Shown here: positions 23,862 to 34,848 of the stretch, piece by piece
Layout of the letters: each line of letters opens with the position of its first letter
Numbering within the stretch: the first letter of the stretch is position 1
NCBI GenBank assembly: GCA_031213475.1
Contig: JARUPZ010000035.1
Span: 529,501-593,500 of the forward strand
Direction of reading: 5' to 3'
Length of the DNA stretch: 64,000 nucleotides
Origin: Nereocystis luetkeana
Lineage: Eukaryota > Sar > Phaeophyceae > Laminariales > Laminariaceae
The notes under the pieces: generated by a model
The model's database searches: none
What the model was told of the DNA's origin: nothing
The model's input: only the letters and a program-made list of their open reading frames with translations
Translations under genes and position numbers: made by a program

Positions 23862-23970
23862 TACTACGGGGGGCCATAGTTAATAGGGTCTATGGTGTGC
23901 ATAAAAATCTATATATTTATCCTTTTTTACCAACAATGTTTGGTCCTATTAACTAGGGTCCCCCGTAATA
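23862..23970. mobile_element. MITE family N, copy 1
   Basis: Inverted ends CTACGGGGGGCCATAGTTAA and CTAGGGTCCCCCGTAA enclose an AT-rich centre; flanked by TA. About 110 bp. Confidence 0.8.
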
Positions 23971-24014
23971 ATAATAGTTAGTTGTTGTTGCTCTGTGTTG
24001 TGTATGAAGAAAAA

Positions 24015-24190
24015 AAATGTTTTCTCTACCCGTTGACATCCAGCACAACAACCAGACAGTAGTGCCCCCGTCCGTGCCGATTCTTCAACCCTACCCGGTA
24101 AAGATATATATATATAGAATAAGCTTTGCTGTCACAAGACTACTACGAGAGATGTATACTATTAATACTACTCTGTGCACAGCAGTTGTC
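24015..24190 (+). repeat. Dispersed repeat family C, copy 2
   Basis: Second copy of the unit at 9100-9250, slightly longer because of a (TA)n insertion near 24107. Confidence 0.7.
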
Positions 24191-24403
24191 GTACTCGTAC
24201 TACTTGCTTACTGCATGTAGTGTACAACAGACAGCAGCTCGTGGCGCGGCAGGAGTTACTGTAGTAGTAGTAGTAGTAGTAGATCAGTATATATACTCGT
24301 AGCGATCTAATAAGAGCGAAAGAGTGCGATCTTATTGTATCGGTACCCTTCGGTTGTTAGTTATTACTCTAAGACTTCTACTATTAATACTACAACAGTA
24401 AAC

Positions 24404-24548
24404 AAAGGCACGTACCGGGGGGGAGAAGGGACGACACCTGTGAACCACGGCTTGTTGTCCAGAAGATCGCCGAGGGTAAAACCTCCCACACGAGTTATAG
24501 GCTGGAAAAAAGTAAAAGTGATGATTAAAAAAAAAAGAAAAAAAAGTG
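24404..24548 (+). mobile_element. tRNA-derived SINE family H, 5'-truncated copy
   Basis: Holds the 3' body (GGGAGAAGGGACGACACCTG, CACGGCTTGT) and an A-rich tail, but not the tRNA-like head. Confidence 0.75.
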
Positions 24549-24857
24549 ACGTATACCTGGTACCTGGTAGTTCTTAGTTAGTTGTGGTGTGGTTCTTCGT
24601 CGTCGTCGATGACGATTATTGGGGGGGGTGTGGAGGACACAGAAGGAGGAGGTGTGGTTCTCCATGTAATGTATGTATAATATAATATATATGGCATGTA
24701 TGTCTCTGTCTGTTGTTGCTGCTGTTATACTACTACTGCTACTGCTGTGTGCTGCTGTGGAGTGCGGTAAAAAAGGAAATCCGTGTGTGGGTTGAGAAAA
24801 ATAAGTGTCGTACATATATAGAGAGAGATCATCATAATAATAATAATAATAATGTCA

Positions 24858-25220
24858 GTCGTTTTTTTTGTTTTTTGTTTTTTTTAACATCATCACCTCT
24901 ACTTTCCAGCCTTTTTTTCCTCGTGGGAGGTTTTACCCTCAACGAGCTTCTGGACAACAAGCCGTGGTCACAGGTGTCGTCCCTTCTCCCCCCCGGTACG
25001 TGCCTTTATTTTTTGTCGCGCATAGGGTTCAGCATTCCCATTTGCTCGTCGATTGTCATCGAATGTAGCTAACTCACTCACGCTCTCGCGCTTTCCGCTA
25101 AAAAATCAATTTCTTCTTTTTTTTGCGAGAAAAAGCCACGAGCATGCACTCGGTGAGACTTAAACCCACGAAATTGATCTTGATAGGCACGCGGACCACC
25201 TACCAAGCCACCGGGGACGC
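24858..25220 (-). mobile_element. tRNA-derived SINE family H, full-length copy
   Basis: On the minus strand it begins near 25220 with box A (TGGCTTGGTAGG) and box B (GGGTTTAAGTCTC), then the body and an A-rich tail seen as poly-T at 24858-24887. Confidence 0.85.
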
Positions 25221-26131
25221 CGGCTCGTTGTGTATAACTATTAATAACTGCTGCTGCCGTTACTCCCTGCTCAATTTCGATTGCAAGCTGCTGGGGAAGA
25301 AAGATTAATGGTGATGACATAATATTTCCCGCCGGTCGTCGGTATGGTCGGGTATCCCGCCAAGTTATTATGATATTTTTCATGCGAGGTACATATATAT
25401 AGCGACCACGGACTGCATTGAATTGTGAGTTAATGTGAGAACAACAACAACAACAACAACAACTACAACAACAACAACAACATAATAATATCCCCCCCCC
25501 AGTAACTCACGACCACACAACAATCACACACAGCATGTGTATGTATTGTGCAGCAAGCATTTACTCTGTAACAACAACAGTAAGTAGTAGTAGTAGTAAT
25601 CCGCCTCTCGCTTTGGAAAGCAGATACCTGGTAGCAGATAGATGTATGTGATGATAAAAAAAACTACGAGTATATACCTCGCGTACGTACTTCTGCAGCA
25701 GCAGCACAGCTATTATTATGGCAATATTGGCCGCCACGCTGTGTAACTGCTATATATATATATATATGTACCACAAAGAAGATATATATCTATATCAGGA
25801 GAACATGTCAAGAAAGAGGCAAAAAGACGTGCGCTGCCAAAACTTTGTAGGGCCGAGTGTGCGTGCCGAGTGTTCCACACAAAAACCTACTACTACTACT
25901 GGTATTATTATTTTGGTGTCCGTCAAGAGGCATGTCAAGGCAAATTTTGCTGTCTGTGTGGAAACGCGCTGCGTGTCTCCTGACATATTTGCTACCATTA
26001 TTATATATATATACGTACTATTCTTAATAGGCTCATAATTTATTAATATTATCATGCTTGCTTTTGCCATCCGACAGCAGTTAGTTATAGACAGCAGTTA
26101 GTGTAGTGCGTAGTGTTCTAAAAAACGACTA

Positions 26132-26250
26132 TTATTACGGGGGACCATAGTCAACAGGACCAAATAAATGTTGTTGGTTAAAAAAGGGAAATATCTATTC
26201 TAGGCTTTTGTCCACACCATGGGTCCTATTTACTACGGTCCCCGGTATAG
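26132..26250. mobile_element. MITE family N, copy 2
   Basis: TTACGGGGGACCATAGTCAA at the left, TACTACGGTCCCCGGTA at the right. Same centre (CAAATAAATGTTGTTGG). Confidence 0.8.
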
Positions 26251-26278
26251 TCGTAATACCTGTGGCATTAAAATTAAT

Positions 26279-26397
26279 ATTACGGGAGACCATACATAGT
26301 AAATAGGACCTGCGGTACAGACAAACACCTATTACAGTTCCACATTTTCAATAACACTCTTTGTGGTCCTATTTACTATATATGCCCCCCCGTAAAT
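26279..26397. mobile_element. MITE family N, copy 3 (diverged)
   Basis: ATTACGGGAGACCATA and CCCCCCCGTAAATA ends, 30 bases from copy 2. Confidence 0.65.
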
Positions 26398-27837
26398 ACC
26401 TGTAACAGAAAGTAAAAGTGAGGAACTTATTATATCATTATACATACGGGAATTGGAAATACCCCAAGACGCCAAAGGGGCGTCTGCCTGCCTGTTCATC
26501 CTGCAAAATGTAATCCAAGTTGGTTGGTTTGTTTGTTTGGTGGATGGACCGACGGGGGACGCGTGCAAAGCGCAACGCGCGAAACGCGAAACATCGGGAA
26601 ACGCGAAACATCAACAACATCATCAACCCGGACATCAACCCCGACAAGCCGGTACGTAACGGCACACACTCAAATTGTTTATACCACTATATTGTTATAC
26701 TGCCGTAATACGCACGTATGTATGCTATTTTTGGTAGGAATACTCAACTATACCTGGTACAAAATATAGTACCAGGTATCAGGTATTAATAATATTAATA
26801 GTATAATAATAATGATGATACTGAATTCCGCACGTAATCCAACCGCATATTTTGAACGCCGTTTTGTGGAAATATGGAAATCCCGCTTATTTTCACGGAG
26901 ACACGATGTGAGAGATAGACTCTCCACCACTCTCCACTCCAGCCGGCCGGACACTGGCTAGAGACTGCGCTGCTACTGGGGCACCGCTGCGTCTGGAAGC
27001 AGCGAGCGAGCGCGCACACAGCCCAAGACCGAAGAATCGGTGGGCCCTGTATACCCACAGCCAGCCGAGCGACCTACACTACAACTACTGGCACACCAAC
27101 CCCAAAAGGTATACCAGTATACGCGTAGACACCGGCATAGAGCAGAGAGGCCATGAGGCCAAAGAAGAGGCGAGGTCTCTCAGAGTTACGAGAACTTGTT
27201 ACGAACGAAAAGCAGCACCGCAACGCGCCACGCCGCCTGTGCTCTGAACTCCTGCTTTTCGGTGGGCAGCAGCTGATCTGTGTTGCTGCCGCTTGCTGCG
27301 GCTCCTCGTGGGGGGGGGGCTCACCCACGAGACCTCGTGTAATAAATCCAGCTCTTTACGTACGCGATCTCAACTACTTTCTGAGATGACAGGTATGTGT
27401 TGCTGCCGCTGTTTTTGCTGGTATTCTTTTAGTATACCAGTATAGCCTAGCGTCGACAGGCAACGGGGGCGCGTTCGTTTGCATTGATTCCCAACACAAG
27501 ACCCAAAGGTTCAGCTGGAGGAGGTTAGTAGGTCAGGGTAGTAGTAGGTGGATAAATATCTGGCACAGCAATAGAGAGACTTCCCAAAAAGTCATCTCTT
27601 CATCCCCCCTGTAAAAATAAATACACCATGTATGTACAAAAATCTAATGAGCAAAAAATGGGAAAAAGTAGAGTTATTTAAGCGGGGTGTTTACTGGCAT
27701 TTATCACCCTCCACTCTGTTGGTGCAGGGTGCGCACGGCAGATTTACGTAGAGAGCCTCTTTGGCTGGTTGATTAGTTGACACCTAAAAATCTGCATACT
27801 TTACGTTTTCACCACACACAGCAGCAGCAGCAGCAGT

Positions 27838-27977
27838 ATTACGGGGGACCATAGTTAATAGGAACAAATACTGTTATTCATAGTAAAAATGGTTAAATAT
27901 ATACCAGGTACCTGGTACTGGTATGTTTTTGGGTACACCATAGGTCCTACCAGGTATTAACTATGGCCCCCCGTAGT
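27838..27977. mobile_element. MITE family N, copy 4
   Basis: TATTACGGGGGACCATAGTT to AACTATGGCCCCCCGTAGTA. The centre is expanded by a TACCAGGTACCTGGTACTGG palindrome. Confidence 0.8.
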
Positions 27978-28084
27978 AGTAGCTGAACGAACTGAATGAT
28001 GTACACCGGCCGGCGTCGCGTTGTTGAGTCAAGCGTTGTTACCACGTACTGGTACCAGGTATTGAATTGATGGCGGAACGCATC

Positions 28085-28300
28085 GATTTTAGCGTGAAGC
28101 GTCGTTCTGGAAACTCGAATCTCGAGTGTAGAGTTTTCCCCCACGAAGCCCCCCTCGTCGAAGCGTTGTATAGACTTCGGGTCCATGTGTGTCATCAATT
28201 TTGACATGAAAGTTCTGATGAAGATTTTTTTCAAGTCTGCCCCCCTGCAGGCGAGGGGGGCGAGATTCCAGGATCCAGATTCCGAAAAGCTATTGTGAAC
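28085..28300 (+). repeat. Small TIR element F2, uninterrupted
   Basis: About 215 bp with inverted ends (TTCTGGAAACTCGAATCTCG and CGAGATTCCAGGATCCAG). It shares AGACTTCGGGTCCATGTGTG and TGACATGAAAGTTC with F1. Likely a MITE; non-coding. Confidence 0.7.
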
Positions 28301-28429
28301 AAGGAGAAGTCCACTCACTCGTAGCTGAGTTTTATGATGACAGAAGGAGCAGGACAGCATCAATCATCATCATCATCATCAGCTGCCGATGTGAAAGAAA
28401 GGTTTTTCAGTCGATGGTGTAAACTGTGC

Positions 28430-28475
28430 AGCAGTCAGTCGTGCAGCAGTCAGTCGTGCAGCAGTCAGTCGTCGT
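28430..28475 (+). repeat. Three tandem 15-base units upstream of the F-box gene
   Basis: GCAGCAGTCAGTCGT repeated three times, about 210 bases before the chosen start codon, probably in the 5' untranslated region. Confidence 0.8.
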
Positions 28476-28683
28476 TGAAGTACTCGATATTGCTTGCTGA
28501 CTCTACGAGTGCCCTGTGCAACCCTCTCAGCGATCCCGCCGACCCATACTAATCTTTCCCCCCTCCTCTCTGCATACATGTCGTGCGCTGCATTGGTCGC
28601 GCGTCACCCAATGTCAACAGTCCACCCATAGTAATAACGCCCACAGAGCAGAGTCGGTCGCCACAGCTCAACAGTCGCCAGGC

Positions 28684-31600
28684 ATGGACGCGTCATCTGC
28701 AGCAGCATGGTCGTGGCCAGAAGCGGTCAGGCCCGCCATCAACAAGCACATCGACAACAGGCACGCCGCCTACAACAGCTCCATCACGCCGAGAGCAGCA
28801 GCAGCAACAGCAGTACAGCAAATAGTAGTAGTTCACACCAAAATCAGGAAAGCTACGGGCCCTCCGCCGTTGGATGCGTATTTTTTCAAAAGGATGTGCA
28901 GAAGAACCAGCGCTAACAATAACAACAACGACAGCAATGTCGTTACCGGCGGCGGCAACTACTACCCAACGTTCCAAAGATGGCCAGCCTACCACAACGC
29001 CACCGCCGCTACCGCCACCGCCGCCTCCGCCATGGAAACCCTGCCCGGCGACCGCGCCACCGCTACCGCCGCCGCCGCCTCGGCTATAGAAACCCTGTAC
29101 GTCGACCGCGCCGCAACCAACGCCACCGCCACCATGCAAACCCTGCCCATAGAAATCCTCAGGCAGATCGGCGCCTTCGCCGGGGGGTGTTTCTCGCTTG
29201 GCGAGACCTGCAAGGCAAACCTGGGGGTGACGAACGAACTGCACTACGCCATCAACATCATGGACAACGCCTTCAGCTTCAGCGCCGCGGAAGACCCAAC
29301 GGGGGCGTTGTCGAACCGACACATGATGGGGATGAAACCGCCGGGGGCGTACTTCAACATCTCTAGCATCGCGCAGGATCCCTCGGGCGGGTCGTTGTCG
29401 AGCCGACACAGGATGGGAGGAGTAAATCCGACATTGGCGGCGCTGCCGAACGAACATATGGGAGGAGGAGGAGGAGGAGGAGGAGGAGTGAAACGGCCCG
29501 GAGCGCTGACCACGGGCAGGATTGTGACGCGAATAACGGTTACGGGGTGCACCGACCTCAAGGACACGCATGTGAGGGCTGTCATATGTGTACAGCATGC
29601 GACACTACTCCTGTTTTTCAAGTATTCCCGCGTCCACATCGGGCTGATAAATCGATTGCCACTATCAGTACAATACACCATGGTCTAAATGCGCAGGGCA
29701 GATACGGTAGATTCCTGGTCTATACGATTTAGAGTAGCTAATGTTGCCGGGAGGGAGCCGAATAGTCTGGATCGTCTAGCACAACTTTTACCTGGGTTGG
29801 ACCTGTACTCGTACTACTGTACGTACTACATAGATCCTGCGCTGCATTTCGTTAACGGCAGCTGAGGATCTACACAAGTGATGATCTACTAGGATCTAGA
29901 TTATCTAAATCGTGAGTTGTACGACGTGTGAAGCTCTTATTTTGGGTCAGGCTAGAATTAATATACTTCCGAAGTATAAACATATGGGGCAGGGTGCGTC
30001 CTCCTTGCACCCATTTCTGTATTCTTTTGTTTTCCTAGGTTCCGTACAAACGTCGAGCCAAACATTGTTGCGGCACCCCCAATGTTCGCGCAGTGCGTAA
30101 ATAATCATGCAGGTATCTGTAGATCGTGGCGCTTGCATAGAGGAAGGGTTATGGCACTGCTCGGGCCTTGAGTATGTGCACACATTGCACGCAAGGGAAA
30201 GCCCCAGCTTTGGCCGAAGCATGCATGCACCCTGCAAAAGCCACACTTTGCTCACAACGCCTGCCATGGTGTACATATTTCCCTGCAACTCCTGCCCGCC
30301 ATTGCTGACAGATCAGAACGAAAAGGAAGCCCAACATTGTGGTCGACCACCCCGACAACACAAAGCACCTTCTATGCTTGCTTGCTCACTGCCGCAGTGT
30401 GCACACTTTGGCATTTCGGCCTCTTATTAGCAGCGGCAAATAGAGGCCAAAAACAAAACCAGGCGAACCAATAAAGTTATTGAGCGTTTCGGCTTGTTAG
30501 ACTTGCAAGGAAAAAAATGGCGGAAGAAAAAAGGGACGATTTCAGCATACTCGTGGCTCACGCGAAGCTGCCCGGGCTGTTGAGTTAGGCGGTGCGCCCG
30601 ACCTACTATGCAAAGAGATCTCCAACACGCGCGCAGCATGACACACACGGGAGACGACACAGTAGTAATCAGAACCCAGTGTGGCTTGCGAAGGAAGGGG
30701 GATGTATTTTTCCTGGTGTGGTTTTGGGTCCATGGTAGATTGTGGTTCATGTGACCCTCCGCGGTAATAACGTACTGTAATCAAGTCGAAAGGGTGCACA
30801 GCAACGGCAAGAAAACACACACACAAAGCACTATGAAAACCCCTTCAGATCCCCTCGGTCAGACATCCCTCGGTCAATCTGAATGAACCACCCCCCCCCC
30901 CTCCTCATCCCCCCCCCCCTACTTTCGGAAACCTGACTTATACCACCTCCCTCTTTTTCGTTCGTAAATATGAATGACCTCCACCCCCCCCCCCCCCCCC
31001 GCTCCTCTATTTTGGGCCCTGCTACGTTTCGTGTTTGCACCAGGGCGGATACCAAGTCCTCGAAGAGGCGGTGAAGAGGGTCGTGAAGCACTCCATCCCC
31101 ACCCTACGCTCGATCACCGTCAGGGGGAGACGGGGCAGGGACTCCCCCAGGGTCGCGGCCATCCTCGGCGACCTCGTGTCCCTCGCCGCCAACCGCAACC
31201 GCGTGGCGCCCAACCTCGTGCGGGTCGAGCTCAACCACGGAGCCACCGCCTTCTCGGCCGCTGGAAAAGCCATCGAAGCCGGGCTGTGGCCGGCGCTGGA
31301 GGAGCTCGTCGTGCCGAACTGCCACGCAAAGCTGGGCCACGCTAGGAAGCTTGTGTCGGCCCTGAGCTCGGGCCGTGCGGCGAACCTTCGCGTGCTGGTC
31401 TGGGACGAACAGGCGAGCACCCAGCACGAGCACCTGGACAATGCCATCCTCTCGGCGCTGTCGGCGGGGAGGTGTCCCCGCATCGAGCGCCTGAGCTTCG
31501 CCAACTCCAAACTCAGGATCAACCCCAGCTACACGCTGCTTAACACGATTCTAGCGTGCCCCGCTCTGCGGGAGCTGCGCTTGACCCGCAAGTCCATGTC

Positions 31601-31697
31601 GACGCAGAGGGTCTTTTACGTGACCTGCCGCGCATCGCGTCTGGAAAACTTCAGGCAGAAGTTGGCGGCGGCGAGAACGAAACGCCTCGGTGTATAA
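28684..31697 (+). CDS. F-box / leucine-rich-repeat-like protein, two exons
   Basis: Probable substrate adaptor of an SCF ubiquitin ligase. Exon 1, 28684-29571, starts at ATG (MDASSAAAW). Exon 2, 31044-31697, ends at TAA. Both junctions are phase 0, giving 513 residues. Residues ~1-150 are low-complexity Ala/Thr/Asn. The F-box-like core starts at residue ~151 (MQTLPIEILRQIGAFAGGCF). A Gly run (GGA codons) follows near 29460. VTGCTDLKDTH at the junction and repeated L..L.L motifs in exon 2 (PALEELVVPNC, LRELRLTRKS) look like degenerate LRRs. The frame is open upstream to 28516 but without ATG. The ankyrin/LRR boundary is uncertain; the gene model is firm, the F-box call moderate. Confidence 0.7.
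29785..29935 (+). repeat. Dispersed repeat family D copy in the F-box gene intron
   Basis: TACCTGGGTTGGACCTGTAC and CATAGATCCTGCGCTGCATT match 56500-56632. The rest of the intron (29572-31043) holds no recognisable element except poly-C runs near its acceptor. Confidence 0.6.
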
Positions 31698-34600
31698 CGC
31701 CTCGGTTTATGAGGAACGCCCCCCCTCCCGCTGGGGTGCAGCCCAAGATAGTGGATGTCCTTTTCTCGTGCCCGAATAGTGTCGTTTTTACTCACCAAAA
31801 GTGTCGTTTCTATTACAGGATTGAGATGTGTTGTGTTTCTGCCGGATCGTTATTTCCTGATTGGGTTGTACACTCAATAGTAAGGCGGTGGGGGGGGGGG
31901 GGGGTCTTGTCTTACTTAGCGGACAAGGGCTTGAACGCAAGAGAAAAACGCACGGGAAGCTATCGTGCGTCGCCTGGCCGCGGGAATTTTGCGGCATGAT
32001 TTGTGCCGTTGTGATTTTGAATGTGGCAGTTTCAGAAACTGGGGATGTTTTGCAAGCAGTGGGAACTCGAAAGGTTTTCCGTGTAGGCTGATGATGTGGT
32101 CGAGATCATTGGTGTCTACAGTAGTATCACACATTTTTTTTATTTTTTTTTGTCCTGAAAAGTGTTTTGACCGTTCTTGTTTTTTCCGACCAGATCACAG
32201 CAGGGTTGTTATGCTTCGAAAAAGAGAATAATCCGTCCCCACCGACGGTGTTCACGTACATGAAGATAGTGTTGCAATCGATTAATTAGCCGGGGATGCG
32301 ACAAAGTGCACTGTGCAGCTTTGTGCTACACGATTTGTAGTGACGGCACCGACCCAGCTTCGAGACTGCCCGACTTCCTTGACAACGGTGCTACCGCATG
32401 ATATATGGAAATATGTTGTAGTCGTAGTCGTTTTGATCGTGTTGGGTCGTGGATGTGTGTATGCGCGTGTCGATACGGCAGGAGTGTATATAGACGAGGA
32501 TTTTTGCTCCGGTAGTGCGCCATTGCGTGTGTTGCGGGTGCTTCTTGTAGACAGTATGAATATATGGTCAGTCGCTGTAAGAGTATGTATATAGATATTA
32601 CACGTCGGTGTGTATTGGTTACAACGTGAAGTCTTTGTGTAGTGCAAGTAAATCTGTTGTTTTCTTCGAAAAAAGGGGTTTGATGCCCGCCGTTAGTGCC
32701 TGCGGTACTACAGTAGTACTACGTGAAGTCTTTTGTGCAGTGCGTCCACTGCAATCCAATTTTGGAGAGGGGGATTTGATACCCGCGTTTGTTTTATTTT
32801 GTTTTGTTTTGTGTTGTGTTGTTTTGCTTTGTTTTGTTTCGTTTTTTCAGTTTTCCGGTTGTTTATTATGCCTATAGTTTTGTTTTTGTGGTGCGCCCGT
32901 ACAATACATCGAGCATAGGCATAGACGGCAAGTACATACTGTTGGATACCAGCATTTTGTTGTTGTTTTTGTTGTTGTTGTCAGTTTTCCGGTTGTTTAT
33001 GATACCTGTAGCTGTCTGTTGTGGTGTGCCCCAACGATCGAGCATGGGCACATACATGGTCGAAAAGTTGTCACGAACCCGGCGATGTTCGCCGTGAGAA
33101 TGTTTACACTGACTTTGAGAAGGGTATTTTCACCTCCTTCCCCGCAAGCCGACGACTTCGCGGGTGAATATGATATGTATCGGGCTCGGACAGACCAACA
33201 CACGCTGCACTAGATTTGGATATCAGTTCGAAAAATGTGTCGATATATCGACATGTCGAACTTTTGGTATACCGTAATCAAAAAGGCGTGTTTCCCTCGA
33301 CATCCCTCCTTGGTATCCCCTTTGGTTTCGTGCCGACGCTGAGCGAAAACTTTCGGAACCGTATCGGTTTGGTTTTGCATCTGTCGGGTATAATAATACA
33401 GCACCATCGCAGCTATCGAACTCGATCATCATATGCGACAGCCATTTCCGCATACGTCACGCGTGTATACCACCCGCCGGTGGTGACGGCGTTGACGTTT
33501 CGCGAAGGGTTTCCAACCAATGCAGTCCGAACGCTCACGGTGCTCGTTGGAAGGGCGTTGCCTGTTGGTACGTACAATACGTAGGGCTGTGTGAATCGGA
33601 GCGAAAAATCGCTCGAGTGGATGCATACGAAGCATGTTACTTATGATTGGTATATATATATATATATATATTTTTTTTTTGTGGTCAGTCAGCTCCGCTG
33701 AACACTGAACCTCGCCGAGTGAACTCGAACGAGCGAAAGCGAGCCAGGCAGCCCCGATAACCCCCCCCCTCGCCCCCGCACCCCCCCAGCTGGAGAAAGG
33801 ATCAAGACAGTCGATGAAATATATTTTTATGAAGAAATGGGCAGATAGTCGTCTCCGTTTCACGATTCTATTGTCAATTGAATCGGGTTGATCGGATGCG
33901 ATTTAACAGCCCTCCTACTTGTTGTACTACTTAGCCGGCCCTTATAACGAACATAACCACATGGTGAAGCACTCTAGCGCCACCATACCACCGCCTCGAC
34001 CCCCCCCCCGCCCCCCAGCCTGGGTGTAGCCTCCAGCCCCGCGATATGTGCTGACGAGCATATATCTATAGTTATAGTTCTGAGGGGGCGTGACGGTAGG
34101 GGTTAGTGAAGCGAGGGGGGGTGGGGTAGGAGGAGTTCGACAAGACGCGGGTGGATATCGGAAACAACACTGCTTGCTGGGGTCCTGCCGTTCGTCCCCG
34201 TACCCCGAACGACGAGCGCAGAGCTGTTATCTCGAGTTGTTGTAGACGTTCAGGTCTACACGTGTATAGTTGAGTGCAGTCGCTATGCACGAGCACGAGT
34301 GTATATACGAGTAATTTAGTTTGGGTATTCCGTTAACTACAGTTGGCGACGAGACTGCAAGTTCAGCACGCTCTTCGCTATTTTATCACATTCTACGTTC
34401 AACATGCCTTGATCGAGACGTTGACAATATTGCAGGGCAGCAACCGTAGCACCACCATAAAGTATTAATATTAATCTTAATAGTCTCAGTATTTAGGGCT
34501 CTTGCCTCTAAGTAATGGCTTTCCTTCTATCTATATACCTCAGATCCAGGGTCATATCGAAGGGAACGCGTGCTCATTCAAACAGCTGCAGACGATCTTT

Positions 34601-34739
34601 TGTAGCCCGGCACGCGATTGGTGCTGATTTATCATTGTGTATTGAAGTCGGTAGACACAGGTTATTGAGCACCAATCAGGTACTGAAGGGAGTAATGGCT
34701 TCGTGCATAGGTTTCCTCCTTGCTTTGGGCTTTCCTTCG
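31698..34739. other. Downstream of the F-box gene: non-coding, local duplications
   Basis: Two tandem duplications: ACGTGAAGTCTTTGTG... at 32626 and again at 32721, and CAGTTTTCCGGTTGTTTA at 32847 and 32980 with matching text for about 80 bases. Also a (TA)n at 33650-33672. An open frame 33216-33584 has no recognisable motif. Confidence 0.5.
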
Positions 34740-34848
34740 TATTACGGGGGGCCATAGTTAACAGGACCAAATATTGTTAATAAAAATGCTCAAACATATA
34801 GGTTTTTATGTATACCATAGGTCCTGTTAACTATGGTCCCCCGTAATA
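34740..34848. mobile_element. MITE family N, copy 5 (best preserved)
   Basis: TATTACGGGGGGCCATAGTT to AACTATGGTCCCCCGTAATA. Read as TA, element, TA, this gives a TA target duplication, typical of Tc1/mariner-mobilised MITEs. Confidence 0.85.

Noticed and set aside
28693-29598. 301-residue minus-strand frame opposite the F-box exon
   Set aside because: Gly/Ser/Val low-complexity shadow of the coding exon, whose splice phases and F-box motif support the plus strand.
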